The notes under the pieces: generated by a model
What the model was told of the DNA's origin: nothing
The model's database searches: none
What the model saw: only the letters and a program-made list of their open reading frames with translations
Source: Neptuniibacter sp. UBA6509
GTDB taxonomy: Bacteria > Pseudomonadota > Gammaproteobacteria > Pseudomonadales > Balneatricaceae
Length of the DNA: 64,000 nucleotides
Assembly (NCBI GenBank): GCA_002435145.1
Contig: DJLT01000120.1
Coordinates: 1 to 64,000 of the forward strand
Direction of reading: 5' to 3'
Made by a program: the position numbers and the translations under genes
Shown: in pieces, positions 45,248 to 55,734 of the stretch
Position numbering within the stretch: the stretch's first letter is position 1
Layout of the letters: every line of letters starts with the position of its first letter

Positions 45248-46777
45248 ATGTCCGTTAATCGAGCCGTTCTTCCTGCCTCATTATACACAGCTGAGCAAAC
45301 TCGTGCGTTAGATAGTACTGCAATTAATCAATTTGGAATTCCAGGTATTCGCTTGATGCAACGCGCAGGGCACGCAGTTTTTGCCGAAATGCTGGAACGT
45401 TATCCTAAAGTGAAATCGATAACTGTGCTTTGTGGGGCAGGCAATAATGGCGGTGATGGTTTTGTGATTGCCGCTTTAGCTATACAAAAGGGGTTAGACG
45501 TCCAATTAGTCTGTATCGGCGATTCAAACTTTGAAGGGAGTTTAAAGGGCGAAGCTTTAGAGGCCTGGCAGCAGTTGCAGGTATTGGATATTGAGTATCA
45601 ATTATACGAAGAGGGCATCCTTTTTCGTGGAGAGCTCATCGTTGATGCGTTATTAGGGACAGGGTTATCAGGCGATGTGCGCGGATTATTTGAAGAGGCG
45701 ATAGTGCAAGTTAATCGCGCTGAAACAGTCGTATTTTCTGTTGATATACCTTCAGGACTTTGTGCCGATACGGGGCGTGTTTTGGGGGTTGCCATTAAAG
45801 CCGATATCACCGTTAGTTTTATAGGTTTGAAGCGTGGATTATTAACAGGGGACGCTGTTGATCTATGTGGTCAGTTGTTATTCGATGATTTGAAAGTGCC
45901 TGGTCAGGTGTATGAGACATGTCCCATTGAATGTCTGCAGATAACCGATGCAGATCTGAAAAGGGTTTTACCAGTGAGGTCACGGCGATCTCACAAGGGG
46001 TTGTTTGGGCACGTACTCGTTATTGGTGGTGATCATGGTATGGGAGGTGCAGCCCTGCTGGCAGCGGAAGCTGCTATGAGAAGTGGGGCGGGTTTGGTCT
46101 CTCTTGCTACACGTAGTGAGCATGTTTCAGCCGCATTATGTCGTTGCCCAGAGGTTATGGTCAAAGCGGTAGATTCTGTTAAACAGTTACAGCCTCTGTT
46201 AAATAACGCTGATGTGATTGTATTGGGGCCGGGGCTTGGGCAAAATGCGTGGTCGGAACAGATGGTGTGGGCTGCTTTAGTGGCTGAAAAGCCGATAGTT
46301 TTAGATGCAGATGCATTGAATATTCTTGTAAAAGACGATCTGTTTTCTGAATTTGATGAGAAGCAGCGTGAAAAATGGCTTTTGACTCCGCACCCGGGGG
46401 AAGCCGCTCGTATTTTAAGTGAGACGGTAGCAGAGCTTGAATTTGATCGTTTTGGCGCTTTAAAACGGTTACAGGCGGTTTGTGGAGGCACTGTCGTGTT
46501 GAAAGGGGCAGGGTCGTTAATTTCTTCGGGTGGTTTGACGCATTTATGTCATGCTGGCAATCCTGGCATGGCTGTTGGCGGTATGGGGGATGTTTTATCG
46601 GGTATTTGTGGAGCCTTTTTAGCTCAAGGGGCGACGCCTGAAGATGCTGCCTGTATTGGCGTTTACGTCCATGCTAATGCGGCAGATCGTGTTGCATGTA
46701 CTCAAGGCGAGATAGGGATGCGTGCATCAGATCTTTTTTCAACTCTTTCGAAAGTGATAAATAGTAAATATGAGTAA
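45248..46777 (+). CDS. nnr: Bifunctional NAD(P)H-hydrate epimerase / ADP-dependent dehydratase
   Basis: This 509-residue enzyme repairs hydrated NAD(P)H. The N-terminal YjeF_N epimerase domain (about residues 1-215) has CGAGNNGGDGFV, and the C-terminal dehydratase domain has VIGGDHGMGGAALLAAEAA, LGPGLG, TPHPGEAARIL and GGMGDVLSGI. Its 3' end overlaps tsaE by eight bases. It leads the nnr-tsaE-amiB-mutL-miaA-hfq series. Confidence 0.96.
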   Translation: MSVNRAVLPASLYTAEQTRALDSTAINQFGIPGIRLMQRAGHAVFAEMLERYPKVKSITVLCGAGNNGGDGFVIAALAIQKGLDVQLVCIGDSNFEGSLKGEALEAWQQLQVLDIEYQLYEEGILFRGELIVDALLGTGLSGDVRGLFEEAIVQVNRAETVVFSVDIPSGLCADTGRVLGVAIKADITVSFIGLKRGLLTGDAVDLCGQLLFDDLKVPGQVYETCPIECLQITDADLKRVLPVRSRRSHKGLFGHVLVIGGDHGMGGAALLAAEAAMRSGAGLVSLATRSEHVSAALCRCPEVMVKAVDSVKQLQPLLNNADVIVLGPGLGQNAWSEQMVWAALVAEKPIVLDADALNILVKDDLFSEFDEKQREKWLLTPHPGEAARILSETVAELEFDRFGALKRLQAVCGGTVVLKGAGSLISSGGLTHLCHAGNPGMAVGGMGDVLSGICGAFLAQGATPEDAACIGVYVHANAADRVACTQGEIGMRASDLFSTLSKVINSKYE

Positions 46778-47255
46778 AGATTACCAAGTTGTTTTACCTG
46801 ATGAGGATTCGATGGTGCGTTTTGGGCATAAAATTGCCCAAGCGGTACAAGGACGCGGCGTTATTTTTCTACTGGGTGACTTGGGGATGGGTAAAACAAC
46901 GTTAAGTCGTGGCATCCTTCGAGGCTGTGGTCATCAAGGTTCGGTTAAGAGTCCAACCTATACGCTGGTGGAGCCTTATGAGGTTGAAGGTAAATGTATT
47001 TATCATTTCGATCTGTATCGGTTGTCTGATCCTGAAGAGTTAGAGTATTTAGGGATTCGCGATTATTTCGATGCGGATGCCCTTTGTTTAGTTGAATGGC
47101 CAGATAAGGGCAGGGGGATGCTTCCTGTTGCTGATATGCTTCTGCAAATAGAGTTGCAGGGTTATGGTCGAAAACTAAGTTGGGTGGCTCAGACTGAATT
47201 AGGTCAGAAAATGGCCGATAAGCTACTAAGTCTGAATAGTGAGTTCAGCAGTTGA
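46770..47255 (+). CDS. tsaE: tRNA threonylcarbamoyladenosine ATPase TsaE
   Basis: TsaE is the ATPase that works with TsaB and TsaD to make t6A37 in ANN-decoding tRNAs. The 161-residue protein has Walker A GDLGMGKTTLSRG, the SPTYTLVEPY segment, and Walker B-like HFDLYRLSDPEEL. It overlaps nnr by eight bases, so translation is coupled. amiB follows after 61 bp. Confidence 0.95.
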   Translation: MSKDYQVVLPDEDSMVRFGHKIAQAVQGRGVIFLLGDLGMGKTTLSRGILRGCGHQGSVKSPTYTLVEPYEVEGKCIYHFDLYRLSDPEELEYLGIRDYFDADALCLVEWPDKGRGMLPVADMLLQIELQGYGRKLSWVAQTELGQKMADKLLSLNSEFSS

Positions 47256-47316
47256 ATGTTAGGGTCTCGATTGAGGCTTTAAGTATTTAATTTGTGAAGA
47301 GGTGTTTTAAAGCTTT

Positions 47317-48645
47317 ATGCGAATAGCGAAGTTACAACAGGTAGTGCGTTGGTTGTTTTGCGTAGTTTTATTCTCTAGCTGCTCATTATTACAGGCAGCA
47401 GATGTTAATAAAGTACGTATGTGGATCGCGCCTGATCATGCTCGTTTGGTTTTTGACCTTTCAGGTCCTTCGGCGCATAAGGTTTTTACGTTAAATAATC
47501 CTGAACGTATCGTTATGGATGTTGAAAATGCCAAGTTAAATGCTGATTTGAGTTTGTTGGATTTAGGCAAAAGCCCTGTGGAAAGGGTGCGCTCAGGTAA
47601 AAATGGTAAAACGTTACGTCTTGTTTTGGATTTAAAACATGCGGTTAGGCCTAAAAGTTTTGAATTAAAACCGAATCAAAAATATGGCCACCGTTTAGTA
47701 CTGGATCTTTATGAAAAAGAATCTTTAGCTAAGGCTAAAAAAACGTCTAAGCCAAAGGCTGTTGCAGGGCGAGATATTATTGTTGCTATAGATGCGGGGC
47801 ATGGGGGTGATGATCCGGGTGCCATAGGTAGTGGTCGGGTTCGTGAAAAAGATGTAGTGCTTGCTATTGCTAAAGAGCTAAAGCGCCGCCTAGATCAGAC
47901 TCCGGGCTATAAAGGTAAGTTAACCCGTACCGGCGATTATTACGTCAGTTTACGTGGGCGTACGAGTGCAGCGCGTAAGCATAATGCCGATCTGTTTGTT
48001 TCTATTCATGCGGATGCCTTTAAGGATCACCGTGCTCGAGGCGCTTCGGTTTGGGTGCTCTCTTCTCGCGGAGCCAGTAGTGAGATGGGACGCTGGTTGG
48101 CTCGCAAAGAGAATAGTGCTGACCTCATTGGTGGTGTGGGCAGTGTAAGTCTGGATGATAAGGACAATGTTTTAGCCAGTGTGTTGCTGGATATGTCGAT
48201 GACGGCAAGCCGTGAAGATAGCCGATCTATTGCTAAAGGTATTCATGGCAATATTAAACGCTTTGCGCGTATGCATAAAAGCCATGTGGAGCAGGCCGGG
48301 TTTGTTGTTTTAAAGTCGCCAGATATCCCTTCGATTCTCGTAGAGACCGGTTTTATCTCTAATCCCGGTGAGGCTGCAAAATTAAAAACACGTAGTTATC
48401 AGAAAAAGATGGCTGATGCAGTCTATAAAGGGGTGACTCAACACTTTGAGCGCAAGCCTCCTGCGTTAACTTACGTGGCTCAGCGTAAAGCGAAGAATAA
48501 TCGTAGCTACAAAGTTGTACGTGGTGATACTCTTTCCGTTATAGCGTCTAAAAATGGTGTTTCGTTAACCTCTTTAAGAAAGGTTAATCGTCTGCAAGGT
48601 GATCGGATAACCATTGGTCAAGTTTTGCAAATTCCCGCGAGTTAA
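47317..48645 (+). CDS. amiB: N-acetylmuramoyl-L-alanine amidase AmiB with LysM
   Basis: AmiB cleaves peptide stems from glycan in septal peptidoglycan. The 442-residue exported protein has a signal peptide (LFCVVLFSSCSLLQAA), an AMIN domain (about 25-135) that directs it to the septum, an Amidase_3 zinc domain (about 155-380) with IDAGHGGDDPGA, SIHADAF and the catalytic Glu in LVETGFISN, and a C-terminal LysM (YKVVRGDTLSVIA). A regulatory helix that EnvC-type activators displace is expected in the amidase domain. Confidence 0.95.
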   Translation: MRIAKLQQVVRWLFCVVLFSSCSLLQAADVNKVRMWIAPDHARLVFDLSGPSAHKVFTLNNPERIVMDVENAKLNADLSLLDLGKSPVERVRSGKNGKTLRLVLDLKHAVRPKSFELKPNQKYGHRLVLDLYEKESLAKAKKTSKPKAVAGRDIIVAIDAGHGGDDPGAIGSGRVREKDVVLAIAKELKRRLDQTPGYKGKLTRTGDYYVSLRGRTSAARKHNADLFVSIHADAFKDHRARGASVWVLSSRGASSEMGRWLARKENSADLIGGVGSVSLDDKDNVLASVLLDMSMTASREDSRSIAKGIHGNIKRFARMHKSHVEQAGFVVLKSPDIPSILVETGFISNPGEAAKLKTRSYQKKMADAVYKGVTQHFERKPPALTYVAQRKAKNNRSYKVVRGDTLSVIASKNGVSLTSLRKVNRLQGDRITIGQVLQIPAS

Positions 48646-48654
48646 GGATTTATA

Positions 48655-50526
48655 ATGTCACGTATACACTTGCTATCACCGCGATTGGCGAACCAGATTG
48701 CGGCGGGTGAGGTTGTTGAAAGGCCCGCATCTGTTATTAAGGAGATCCTTGAAAATAGTTTAGATGCAGGGGCGAATAAAATTGATGTTGAGGTCGAGCA
48801 GGGTGGCGTTAAACTCATGCGGATTCGTGATAATGGTTCTGGGATTGATAAGGACGATCTGTCATTAGCGCTGAGTCGCCATGCCACTTCTAAAATTAGA
48901 GCGCTTGAAGATCTTGAGGCTGTAGGTAGTTTGGGATTTCGAGGGGAGGCGTTAGCGAGTATCAGTTCGGTCTCTCGCTTGTCTTTAACTTCCAGACAGA
49001 GAGATCAGGACAATGCTTGGCAAGTCCAGACTGAAGGACGCGACATGGACGCTATACTGGAGCCTGCAGCCCATCCAGAGGGAACAACTGTCGAGGTTAA
49101 GGATCTATTTTTTAACACCCCTGCGCGACGAAAGTTTCTTAAAACAGAAAAAACTGAATTTCGTCATCTTGATGAAGTGGTGAAACGATTGGCGTTAAGT
49201 CGTTTTGATGTGGCTTTTCAGCTGCGTCATAACGCAAAGGTTATACATCAGCTCCGTCAAGCGGATAGCGAGCTAGAGCAGGAGCGTCGTGTTGCGAGTA
49301 TCTGTGGCTCCGCGTTTATTGACAATGCTTTGAAGGTGGATGTTGCAGCGGAAGCATCAGGCTTACGTATGTGGGGCTGGGTCGGTTTGCCAACGTTTTC
49401 AAGAAGTCAGGCGGATTTGCAGTATTTCTTTGTAAATGGCCGGATGATTAAAGATAAAGTGGTTACTCATGCGGTTCGTCAGGCTTATTCTGATGTGCTT
49501 TATCATGGGCGCTTTCCTGCTTATGTACTCTATTTGGAGCTAGATCCAGCGCTGGTTGATGTCAACGTGCATCCAACTAAGCACGAGGTCCGTTTTCGTG
49601 AAAGTCGTTTAGTGCATGATTTTCTCTTTAGATCGCTGCATCGTTTGATTGCTGATATGCGCCCGCAAGATCAAATAACTGCGGGTGATGAACCTACAAC
49701 AGTCGAAACAATGGGAAGCGCACTTCAGCCTCCTATGTCTTCGCCAGCTCAGACTTTCGAGCAAAGTAGAATGCCGCTTCGTCAGTCTTCGGGGGCCTCT
49801 CCATCTTATAGCGGAGGGTATAGTCAACCTTATTCATCTAACAATCCGCCCGTGAATCAGGTTGCTGAGCAGATAAGTGGTTATGCTGCTTTGCACCCAT
49901 CTGAAGAGTCATCTGCATTGCCTGCTGAGAGTAGTGAACATTGTCCTCCGATGGGCTATGCGATTGCTCAGTTACATGGTGTTTATATATTGGCTGAGAA
50001 TGAGCAGGGGCTGATTGTGGTTGATATGCATGCTGCGCATGAACGAATCGTTTACGAGCGGATGAAACAGTCATTTGAAGAGGATGTTGTTCGCTCCCAG
50101 CCATTGTTGGTGCCTCTCAGTTTGGCTGTCAGTGAGCGTGAAGCGGATTGCTCGGAAGAGCATGCGAGTACATTCAAGAGATTAGGGTTTGAGCTAGCAA
50201 GAATGGGCGAGGAAACGCTTGTTGTGCGCCAAGTACCAGTCTCTTTAGCTAAAGGTAATGTTGAGCAGCTTATTCGTGATGTTTTGGCTGATATGTTGGT
50301 TTATGGAGAAAGTAAGCGTATCGAACAACACATCAATGAGTTATTGGGTACGATGGCATGTCACGGTGCCGTGCGGGCTAATCGTCAGCTTACGCTACCT
50401 GAGATGAACGCATTACTGCGTGATATGGAGAGTACTGAGCGAAGTGGGCAATGTAATCATGGGCGGCCAACATGGAGCCAGATGACAATGACAGATCTTG
50501 ATAAATTATTTATGCGTGGTCAGTAG
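48655..50526 (+). CDS. mutL: DNA mismatch repair protein MutL
   Basis: MutL links MutS to strand incision in mismatch repair. The 623-residue protein has the GHKL ATPase start ([41 protein letters not shown]) in residues 1-335, a Ser/Pro/Gln-rich linker at about 340-430, and a C-terminal dimer domain ending QCNHGRPTW. No DQHAAxExxxxE endonuclease motif is present (the place reads [12 protein letters not shown]), which fits a MutH-dependent or MutH-free gammaproteobacterium. Confidence 0.96.
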   Translation: MSRIHLLSPRLANQIAAGEVVERPASVIKEILENSLDAGANKIDVEVEQGGVKLMRIRDNGSGIDKDDLSLALSRHATSKIRALEDLEAVGSLGFRGEALASISSVSRLSLTSRQRDQDNAWQVQTEGRDMDAILEPAAHPEGTTVEVKDLFFNTPARRKFLKTEKTEFRHLDEVVKRLALSRFDVAFQLRHNAKVIHQLRQADSELEQERRVASICGSAFIDNALKVDVAAEASGLRMWGWVGLPTFSRSQADLQYFFVNGRMIKDKVVTHAVRQAYSDVLYHGRFPAYVLYLELDPALVDVNVHPTKHEVRFRESRLVHDFLFRSLHRLIADMRPQDQITAGDEPTTVETMGSALQPPMSSPAQTFEQSRMPLRQSSGASPSYSGGYSQPYSSNNPPVNQVAEQISGYAALHPSEESSALPAESSEHCPPMGYAIAQLHGVYILAENEQGLIVVDMHAAHERIVYERMKQSFEEDVVRSQPLLVPLSLAVSEREADCSEEHASTFKRLGFELARMGEETLVVRQVPVSLAKGNVEQLIRDVLADMLVYGESKRIEQHINELLGTMACHGAVRANRQLTLPEMNALLRDMESTERSGQCNHGRPTWSQMTMTDLDKLFMRGQ

Positions 50527-50534
50527 AGGGTATT

Positions 50535-51467
50535 TTGAGTAATTTACCAGTAGTCTTTCTAATGGGGCCAACCGCATCAGGTAAAACTGATCTCGCTATG
50601 CAGCTGTATGATAATTTGCCATGTGAGATAGTCAGTGTGGATTCAGCCATGATCTATCGTGGTATGGATATCGGAACCGCTAAGCCTGATGCTGAAACAT
50701 TGCTACGTTATCCACATCGTTTGATTGATCTATGCGATCCTGATCAAGCTTATTCGGCGGCAGAATTCAGGCGTGATGCATTGGCTCAAATTGAGGAGAT
50801 TCGTGCTGCGGGGAAAATTCCACTATTAACTGGTGGAACGATGATGTATTTCCATGCTCTAAAAAATGGGTTGGCATCTTTACCAAAAGCAGACCCGGCT
50901 GTCCGCGAGCGTATTCTTGCTTCGGCAGAGGCGCAAGGTTGGCCTGCTATACATCAGCGTTTGCAAGAGGTGGACCCTGTATCAGCTGAACGTTTAAATC
51001 CAAACGATTCACAAAGATTGCAGCGTGCGCTTGAGGTTTTTGAAGTCTCTGGGCGAACCATGACTGAATTGTGGGCGGAGCAAGAAGCACAAAAGCCAGA
51101 TTTTCCTATTATTCCAATGGCAGTGATGCCAAAAGAACGTTCCGAATTGCATGAACGCATAGAAATGCGGTTTGATATTATGCTGGAACAAGGTTTTGTT
51201 GATGAGGTTCGTCAATTATGGGATCGGGGGGATTTAACGCTGCAAATGCCCTCTGTACGCTGTGTCGGTTATCGCCAAGTATGGGAGTATTTCTCAGAAA
51301 CTTGGGATTATGAAACGATGAGATTTAAGGGGATTGTAGCCACGCGTCAGCTCGCAAAAAGGCAGGTTACGTGGCTTCGAGGGTGGGAAAATCTTACCTG
51401 GATGGACACTCATGACCCAAAACTATTATCTAATGCCTTGAAATTAATCGATTGTGGCATTATATAA
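50535..51467 (+). CDS. miaA: tRNA dimethylallyltransferase MiaA
   Basis: MiaA adds the dimethylallyl group to A37 of UNN-decoding tRNAs, the substrate for MiaB. The 310-residue product has the P-loop GPTASGKTDLA, then SVDSAMIYRGMDIGTAKP, LTGGTMMYF and the C-terminal RQLAKRQVTWLRGW. The start is TTG at 50535, eight bases after the mutL stop, with GAGGG just upstream. hfq follows. Confidence 0.95.
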   Translation: MSNLPVVFLMGPTASGKTDLAMQLYDNLPCEIVSVDSAMIYRGMDIGTAKPDAETLLRYPHRLIDLCDPDQAYSAAEFRRDALAQIEEIRAAGKIPLLTGGTMMYFHALKNGLASLPKADPAVRERILASAEAQGWPAIHQRLQEVDPVSAERLNPNDSQRLQRALEVFEVSGRTMTELWAEQEAQKPDFPIIPMAVMPKERSELHERIEMRFDIMLEQGFVDEVRQLWDRGDLTLQMPSVRCVGYRQVWEYFSETWDYETMRFKGIVATRQLAKRQVTWLRGWENLTWMDTHDPKLLSNALKLIDCGII

Positions 51468-51553
51468 TGTCATGCTGGACTGCAAAAAAGCTGCATTGTA
51501 GGGTGTTTTGTAGCTGTAGTGAGGCGAAATACACGCCGCCAGACATATTATAA

Positions 51554-51835
<282 letters not shown>

Positions 51836-51841
51836 AAGTAA

Positions 51842-53146
51842 TTGTTCTTTGAACGACCGAAGAGTGGCGAAAGGGCCATTCTAGTACACATGAATCTGGC
51901 TGTTGAGGCCGATCAAGAAAGTCCAAAAGAGCTTGAAGAGTTAGCGTTGTCTGCGGGAGCTGATCCAGTTGTTTTTCTTACTGGGTCACTTGCGCACCCC
52001 AATCCTAAATTCTTTATTGGTCAAGGTAAGATTGATGAGCTCAAAATGCTGGTGGATCACCATAATGCACAAGTGGTGATTTTTAATCATGCATTGAGTC
52101 CAGCGCAAGAGCGTAATATTGAGCTCGAAATTCAAAGTAGGGTTCTGGATCGTACAGGATTGATACTTGATATTTTTGCCCAGCGTGCACGAACCCATGA
52201 GGGTAAATTGCAGGTTGAGTTGGCGCAGCTAGATCATATGTCCACACGTTTAGTGCGTGGTTGGACCCATCTTGAAAGGCAGAAAGGTGGTATCGGTCTG
52301 CGTGGTCCAGGTGAAACACAGTTAGAGACGGATAGACGTTTATTGCGTGCGCGCATGAAATCTATCAATAAGCGTTTGGAAAAAGTGCGTAAGCAGCGTG
52401 ATCAAGGGCGTAGGTCTAGGATGCGTGCTGAAGTGCCAACGCTTTCATTGGTGGGTTATACCAATGCGGGTAAATCAACGTTGTTTAATTATTTAACAAC
52501 GTCTGAGGTTTATGCTGCTGATCAGTTGTTCGCAACGCTTGATCCGACCTTGCGTCGTGTTGAGGTGGAAGATGTAGGTCCGGCAATTCTCGCTGATACT
52601 GTTGGTTTTATTCGTCATTTGCCGCATAAGTTGGTAGAAGCCTTTCGAGCAACTTTGCAGGAAACAATTGAAGCGACACTGCTATTGCATGTAATTGATG
52701 GTCATGATGATGATCGTCATGATCATATTGCTGAGGTTGAGCATGTCTTAAGTGAAATCGGAGCGGAAGACGTTCCTGTGCTTGAGGTCTACAATAAGAT
52801 AGACCTGATTGATGGGCGTAAAGCGCGTATTGATCGTGATGAGGATGGAAAGCCTGTAAGAGTATGGCTATCAGCCGTTACGGGTGAAGGCCATGAGCTT
52901 CTCTTTCAGGCAGTTAATGAGCTGCTCGCAGATGATGTTTTTCATGATGATGTGGCATTATTACCTGCTGAAGGGCAGTTTAGAGCGCGTTTGTATGAAA
53001 ATGGTGCTGTAGTTTCAGAGAAAATAGATGAGCAAGGATCTATTATTCTGGAAGTGCGTATACAGAAAAAAGATATGTTGCAGATTTTAAGTCGATTAGG
53101 AATGTCTCAGGAACGTTGTTTTCCGAGAGAGGTATGCCCTTATTGA
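51842..53146 (+). CDS. hflX: Ribosome-associated GTPase HflX
   Basis: HflX splits stalled or heat-damaged 70S ribosomes. The 434-residue protein has the N-terminal HflX domain (FDHALSPAQERN-like IFNHALSPAQERN), the GGIGLRGPGETQLE segment, and the GTPase motifs GYTNAGKSTLFN (G1), DTVGF (G3) and NKIDL (G4). The start is TTG at 51842, six bases after the hfq stop, which agrees with the family's conserved N-terminus. Confidence 0.94.
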   Translation: MFFERPKSGERAILVHMNLAVEADQESPKELEELALSAGADPVVFLTGSLAHPNPKFFIGQGKIDELKMLVDHHNAQVVIFNHALSPAQERNIELEIQSRVLDRTGLILDIFAQRARTHEGKLQVELAQLDHMSTRLVRGWTHLERQKGGIGLRGPGETQLETDRRLLRARMKSINKRLEKVRKQRDQGRRSRMRAEVPTLSLVGYTNAGKSTLFNYLTTSEVYAADQLFATLDPTLRRVEVEDVGPAILADTVGFIRHLPHKLVEAFRATLQETIEATLLLHVIDGHDDDRHDHIAEVEHVLSEIGAEDVPVLEVYNKIDLIDGRKARIDRDEDGKPVRVWLSAVTGEGHELLFQAVNELLADDVFHDDVALLPAEGQFRARLYENGAVVSEKIDEQGSIILEVRIQKKDMLQILSRLGMSQERCFPREVCPY

Positions 53147-53279
53147 GCTCGCTTGTTGTTTTGCTTTGTTATTAAATAAATCGTGTTTAATGAGCATAAG
53201 TGTAATAACAGACGAGTAAATGTTTTTTAAATGCTGTGTTTTAATTTACCTAATTTAGTTGTTTGATACGGAGTAGCGT

Positions 53280-54473
53280 ATGGCTTGGAATGAGCCTGGT
53301 GGTAATGGTGACAATAAGGATCCTTGGGGTGGTAATAATAACCGCGGGGGAAATAATGGCGGCGATCAGGGGCCTCCTGATTTAGATGAGGCGCTGCGCA
53401 AACTGCAGGATAAGCTGAATGGTATATTTGGAGGTTCTGGTAAGCGCGCTGGTGGTTCTGGCGGTGATGATGGTGGTTCGGGTGCCTCTTCGGGTGCCGG
53501 GTTCTTTTGGATAGTCATTCTTATTGCTGCAGTTGTCTGGGCGGGTATGGGAATCTATACCGTCGATCAGCAGGAGCGTGGTGTTGTTCTACGCTTAGGT
53601 AAATACAGTGAAACTGTAGGTCCGGGTTTGCAGTGGAACCCGCCGCTTATTGATGTGGTCGTTCCTGTCAATGTGACGCGAGTTCGTACCCGTGATCATA
53701 GTGCATTAATGCTGACTAAAGATGAGAATATCGTAGATGTGAATATGACGGTTCAGTACGTTATTTCCGATACGAAAGATTTTGTTCTAACAGTTCGTGA
53801 TCCTGAAGCAAGTTTGTCTCATGCAGCTGAGTCGGCACTACGCCATGTGGTTGGTGCGACAAACATGCATGATATTCTGACTCAAGGTCGTGAAGCATTA
53901 TCTGATCAAGTTCAGACGCGCTTGCAGAGCTATATGACCAATTACAGTACGGGCTTGCAGATCTCTAAAGTGAACATTAAAGAGACTAAGGCGCCTAACC
54001 AGGTTCAGGATGCGTTTGATGATGTAATCAAGGCGCGTGAGGATGAGCAGCGAGTTAAAAACGAAGCTGAATCTTATTCTAACGGTGTGATTCCTGAAGC
54101 GCGTGGTCAGGCTCAGCGTGTATTGGAAGAAGCTAGTGCATACAAAGAGCAGGTTATTGCTCAGTCTGAAGGTGATGCGAAACGTTTTACAGCATTGTTA
54201 ACAGAGTATGAAAAGGCTCCTGAGGTTACGCGTGAGCGTCTATATTTAGACACTATGGAGCAGGTTCTTTCTGAAAACCCTAAAGTGTTAGTTGATGTCG
54301 AAGGCGGTAATAATATGATGTACCTTCCGCTTGATAAGCTAATGCAGAATCGCCCCGTTACAGGTGATGTAAACGGTCCGGTTCGTTTGGATAGTCAAAG
54401 TTTGAGAGAAGTGACAGATCAAGTAGTTGATCAGCTTCGTCAAAGACAGAATACGCGTAGTGGGGGTCGATAA
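53280..54473 (+). CDS. hflK: FtsH protease modulator HflK
   Basis: HflK and HflC form a large SPFH cage around FtsH in the inner membrane. The 397-residue protein starts MAWNEPGGNGDNKDPWGG with a Gly/Asn-rich cytoplasmic tail, has one membrane helix (FFWIVILIAAVVWAGMGIY, about 77-95), then a periplasmic SPFH domain with VDQQERGVVLRLGKY. Its stop overlaps the hflC start by one base. Confidence 0.96.
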   Translation: MAWNEPGGNGDNKDPWGGNNNRGGNNGGDQGPPDLDEALRKLQDKLNGIFGGSGKRAGGSGGDDGGSGASSGAGFFWIVILIAAVVWAGMGIYTVDQQERGVVLRLGKYSETVGPGLQWNPPLIDVVVPVNVTRVRTRDHSALMLTKDENIVDVNMTVQYVISDTKDFVLTVRDPEASLSHAAESALRHVVGATNMHDILTQGREALSDQVQTRLQSYMTNYSTGLQISKVNIKETKAPNQVQDAFDDVIKAREDEQRVKNEAESYSNGVIPEARGQAQRVLEEASAYKEQVIAQSEGDAKRFTALLTEYEKAPEVTRERLYLDTMEQVLSENPKVLVDVEGGNNMMYLPLDKLMQNRPVTGDVNGPVRLDSQSLREVTDQVVDQLRQRQNTRSGGR

Positions 54474-55345
54474 TGCAATCTAAATCTATGGTAGCGTTGA
54501 TCGTTATTGCCGTTCTTGTGTTGATCGGTCAAAGTTCACTTTATATTGTTAAAGAAACTGAGCGAGCTGTTTTGCTTAAGTTTGGTGAGGTTGCAGAAGC
54601 GGACGTTGCTCCAGGCTTGCACTTCAAAATTCCTTTTGTGAATAAAGTGCGTAAGTTTGATTCTCGTATCCTGACTTTGGATGCGCGTCCGCAGTCTTAT
54701 CTGACATCGGAAAAGAAACGACTTACCGTTGACTCTTTTGTTAAATGGCGTGTTTCTGATGTGCAGAAATTCTATACGGCGACATCGGGTGATGAATTCA
54801 AAGCTGCGCAGCTACTGTCGGACCGTGTTGATACAGGCTTACGTAACCAGTTTGGTGAGCGTACTGTAACTGAGGTTGTTTCCGGTGAGCGTGAAGAGTT
54901 AATGCGTGAGCTGACAAATAGCTTGAGTGCAATTGCGATTCAAGAATTAGGTGTTGAAGTGGTAGATGTACGTGTTAAGCGTATAGATCTTCCGCAAGAG
55001 GTATCTGAATCTGTTTATGGTCGTATGCGTTCTGAGCGTGAGCTTGAGGCACGCGATATTCGTTCTCGCGGTAAAGAACTAGCTGAAGGTATTCGTGCAG
55101 ATGCGGATCGCCAGAAGACAGTTATTGCTGCAAACGCTTATCGTGAGTCGGAAGAGCTACGTGGTGAAGGTGATGCGATTGCTGCTAATAACTATGCACA
55201 AGCGTATTCTGGTAACCCAGAATTTTACTCTTTCTACCGTAGTTTGCAGGCTTATCGTGAGTCCTTTGGTAAGAATGGTGATGTACTTGTTTTGAAACCA
55301 GATAGTGATTTCTTCAAGTACATGGGACAGCCGGCAGCAAAGTAA
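54473..55345 (+). CDS. hflC: FtsH protease modulator HflC
   Basis: HflC is the partner of HflK. The 290-residue protein has an N-terminal membrane anchor (MVALIVIAVLVLIGQSSLYIV), an SPFH domain (ETERAVLLKFGEV, PGLHFKIPFV) and a helical C-terminus with RSRGKELAEGIRADADR. It starts by a TAATG overlap with hflK, so levels are matched. A terminator lies about 75 bp past the stop. Confidence 0.96.
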   Translation: MQSKSMVALIVIAVLVLIGQSSLYIVKETERAVLLKFGEVAEADVAPGLHFKIPFVNKVRKFDSRILTLDARPQSYLTSEKKRLTVDSFVKWRVSDVQKFYTATSGDEFKAAQLLSDRVDTGLRNQFGERTVTEVVSGEREELMRELTNSLSAIAIQELGVEVVDVRVKRIDLPQEVSESVYGRMRSERELEARDIRSRGKELAEGIRADADRQKTVIAANAYRESEELRGEGDAIAANNYAQAYSGNPEFYSFYRSLQAYRESFGKNGDVLVLKPDSDFFKYMGQPAAK

Positions 55346-55419
55346 TATTATTGTCGTAAAAATGTACAAAAAAACGGATCAGGGGAGAGTATTCTCCTGA
55401 TTCCGTGTTAGAATATAGC

Positions 55420-55445
55420 AGCCGGGTTAAAGCCCGGCTTTTTTG
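55420..55445 (+). terminator. Terminator after hflC
   Basis: AGCCGGG pairs with CCCGGCT around a TTAAAG loop, followed by six T residues. A second weaker hairpin (GGAGA/TCTCC core) lies just upstream near 55377-55402. Confidence 0.88.
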
Positions 55446-55476
55446 TGCGAAGTGATTGAGAAAGATGGGAGAGGTT

Positions 55477-55674
55477 ATGTCCTCGGAACTGCTAAATGGG
55501 TTGATGGTTGGTTTTTGCCTGATGCTGATTTTGGAGGGGATTATTCCATTTCTTTATCCGCAACGCTGGCGTAGTTTGGTTCAGCAGTTGGCACTTATAA
55601 GTGACCGTTCGTTACGCGTTATGGGTCTTTGCAGTATGCTGTTAGGGCTCGTGTTTTTGTATACGGTACATTAA
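55477..55674 (+). CDS. yjeT: DUF2065 (YjeT-like) small membrane protein
   Basis: This 65-residue protein has two membrane helices and the DUF2065 pattern LMLILEGIIPFLYPQRW, as in E. coli YjeT, which sits at the same place between hflC and purA. I start at ATG 55477 with GGGAG five bases upstream; 55456 and 55465 would add up to seven residues. Function unknown; the steady neighbourhood with hflKC hints at a membrane quality-control link. Confidence 0.85.
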   Translation: MSSELLNGLMVGFCLMLILEGIIPFLYPQRWRSLVQQLALISDRSLRVMGLCSMLLGLVFLYTVH

Positions 55675-55734
55675 TAGTTTTTGTAGTACCGAATGTGTTT
55701 TCGGTGTTATTTTTTGATAGATACGGAGTACAAC

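Noticed and set aside
46033..46491. 152-residue minus-strand ORF opposite nnr
   Set aside because: It is the shadow of the nnr dehydratase domain, which has intact motifs.
48655..50526. Endonuclease-type MutL
   Set aside because: The DQHAAxExxxxE motif is not present; the corresponding place reads [12 protein letters not shown], and the HE does not restore it.
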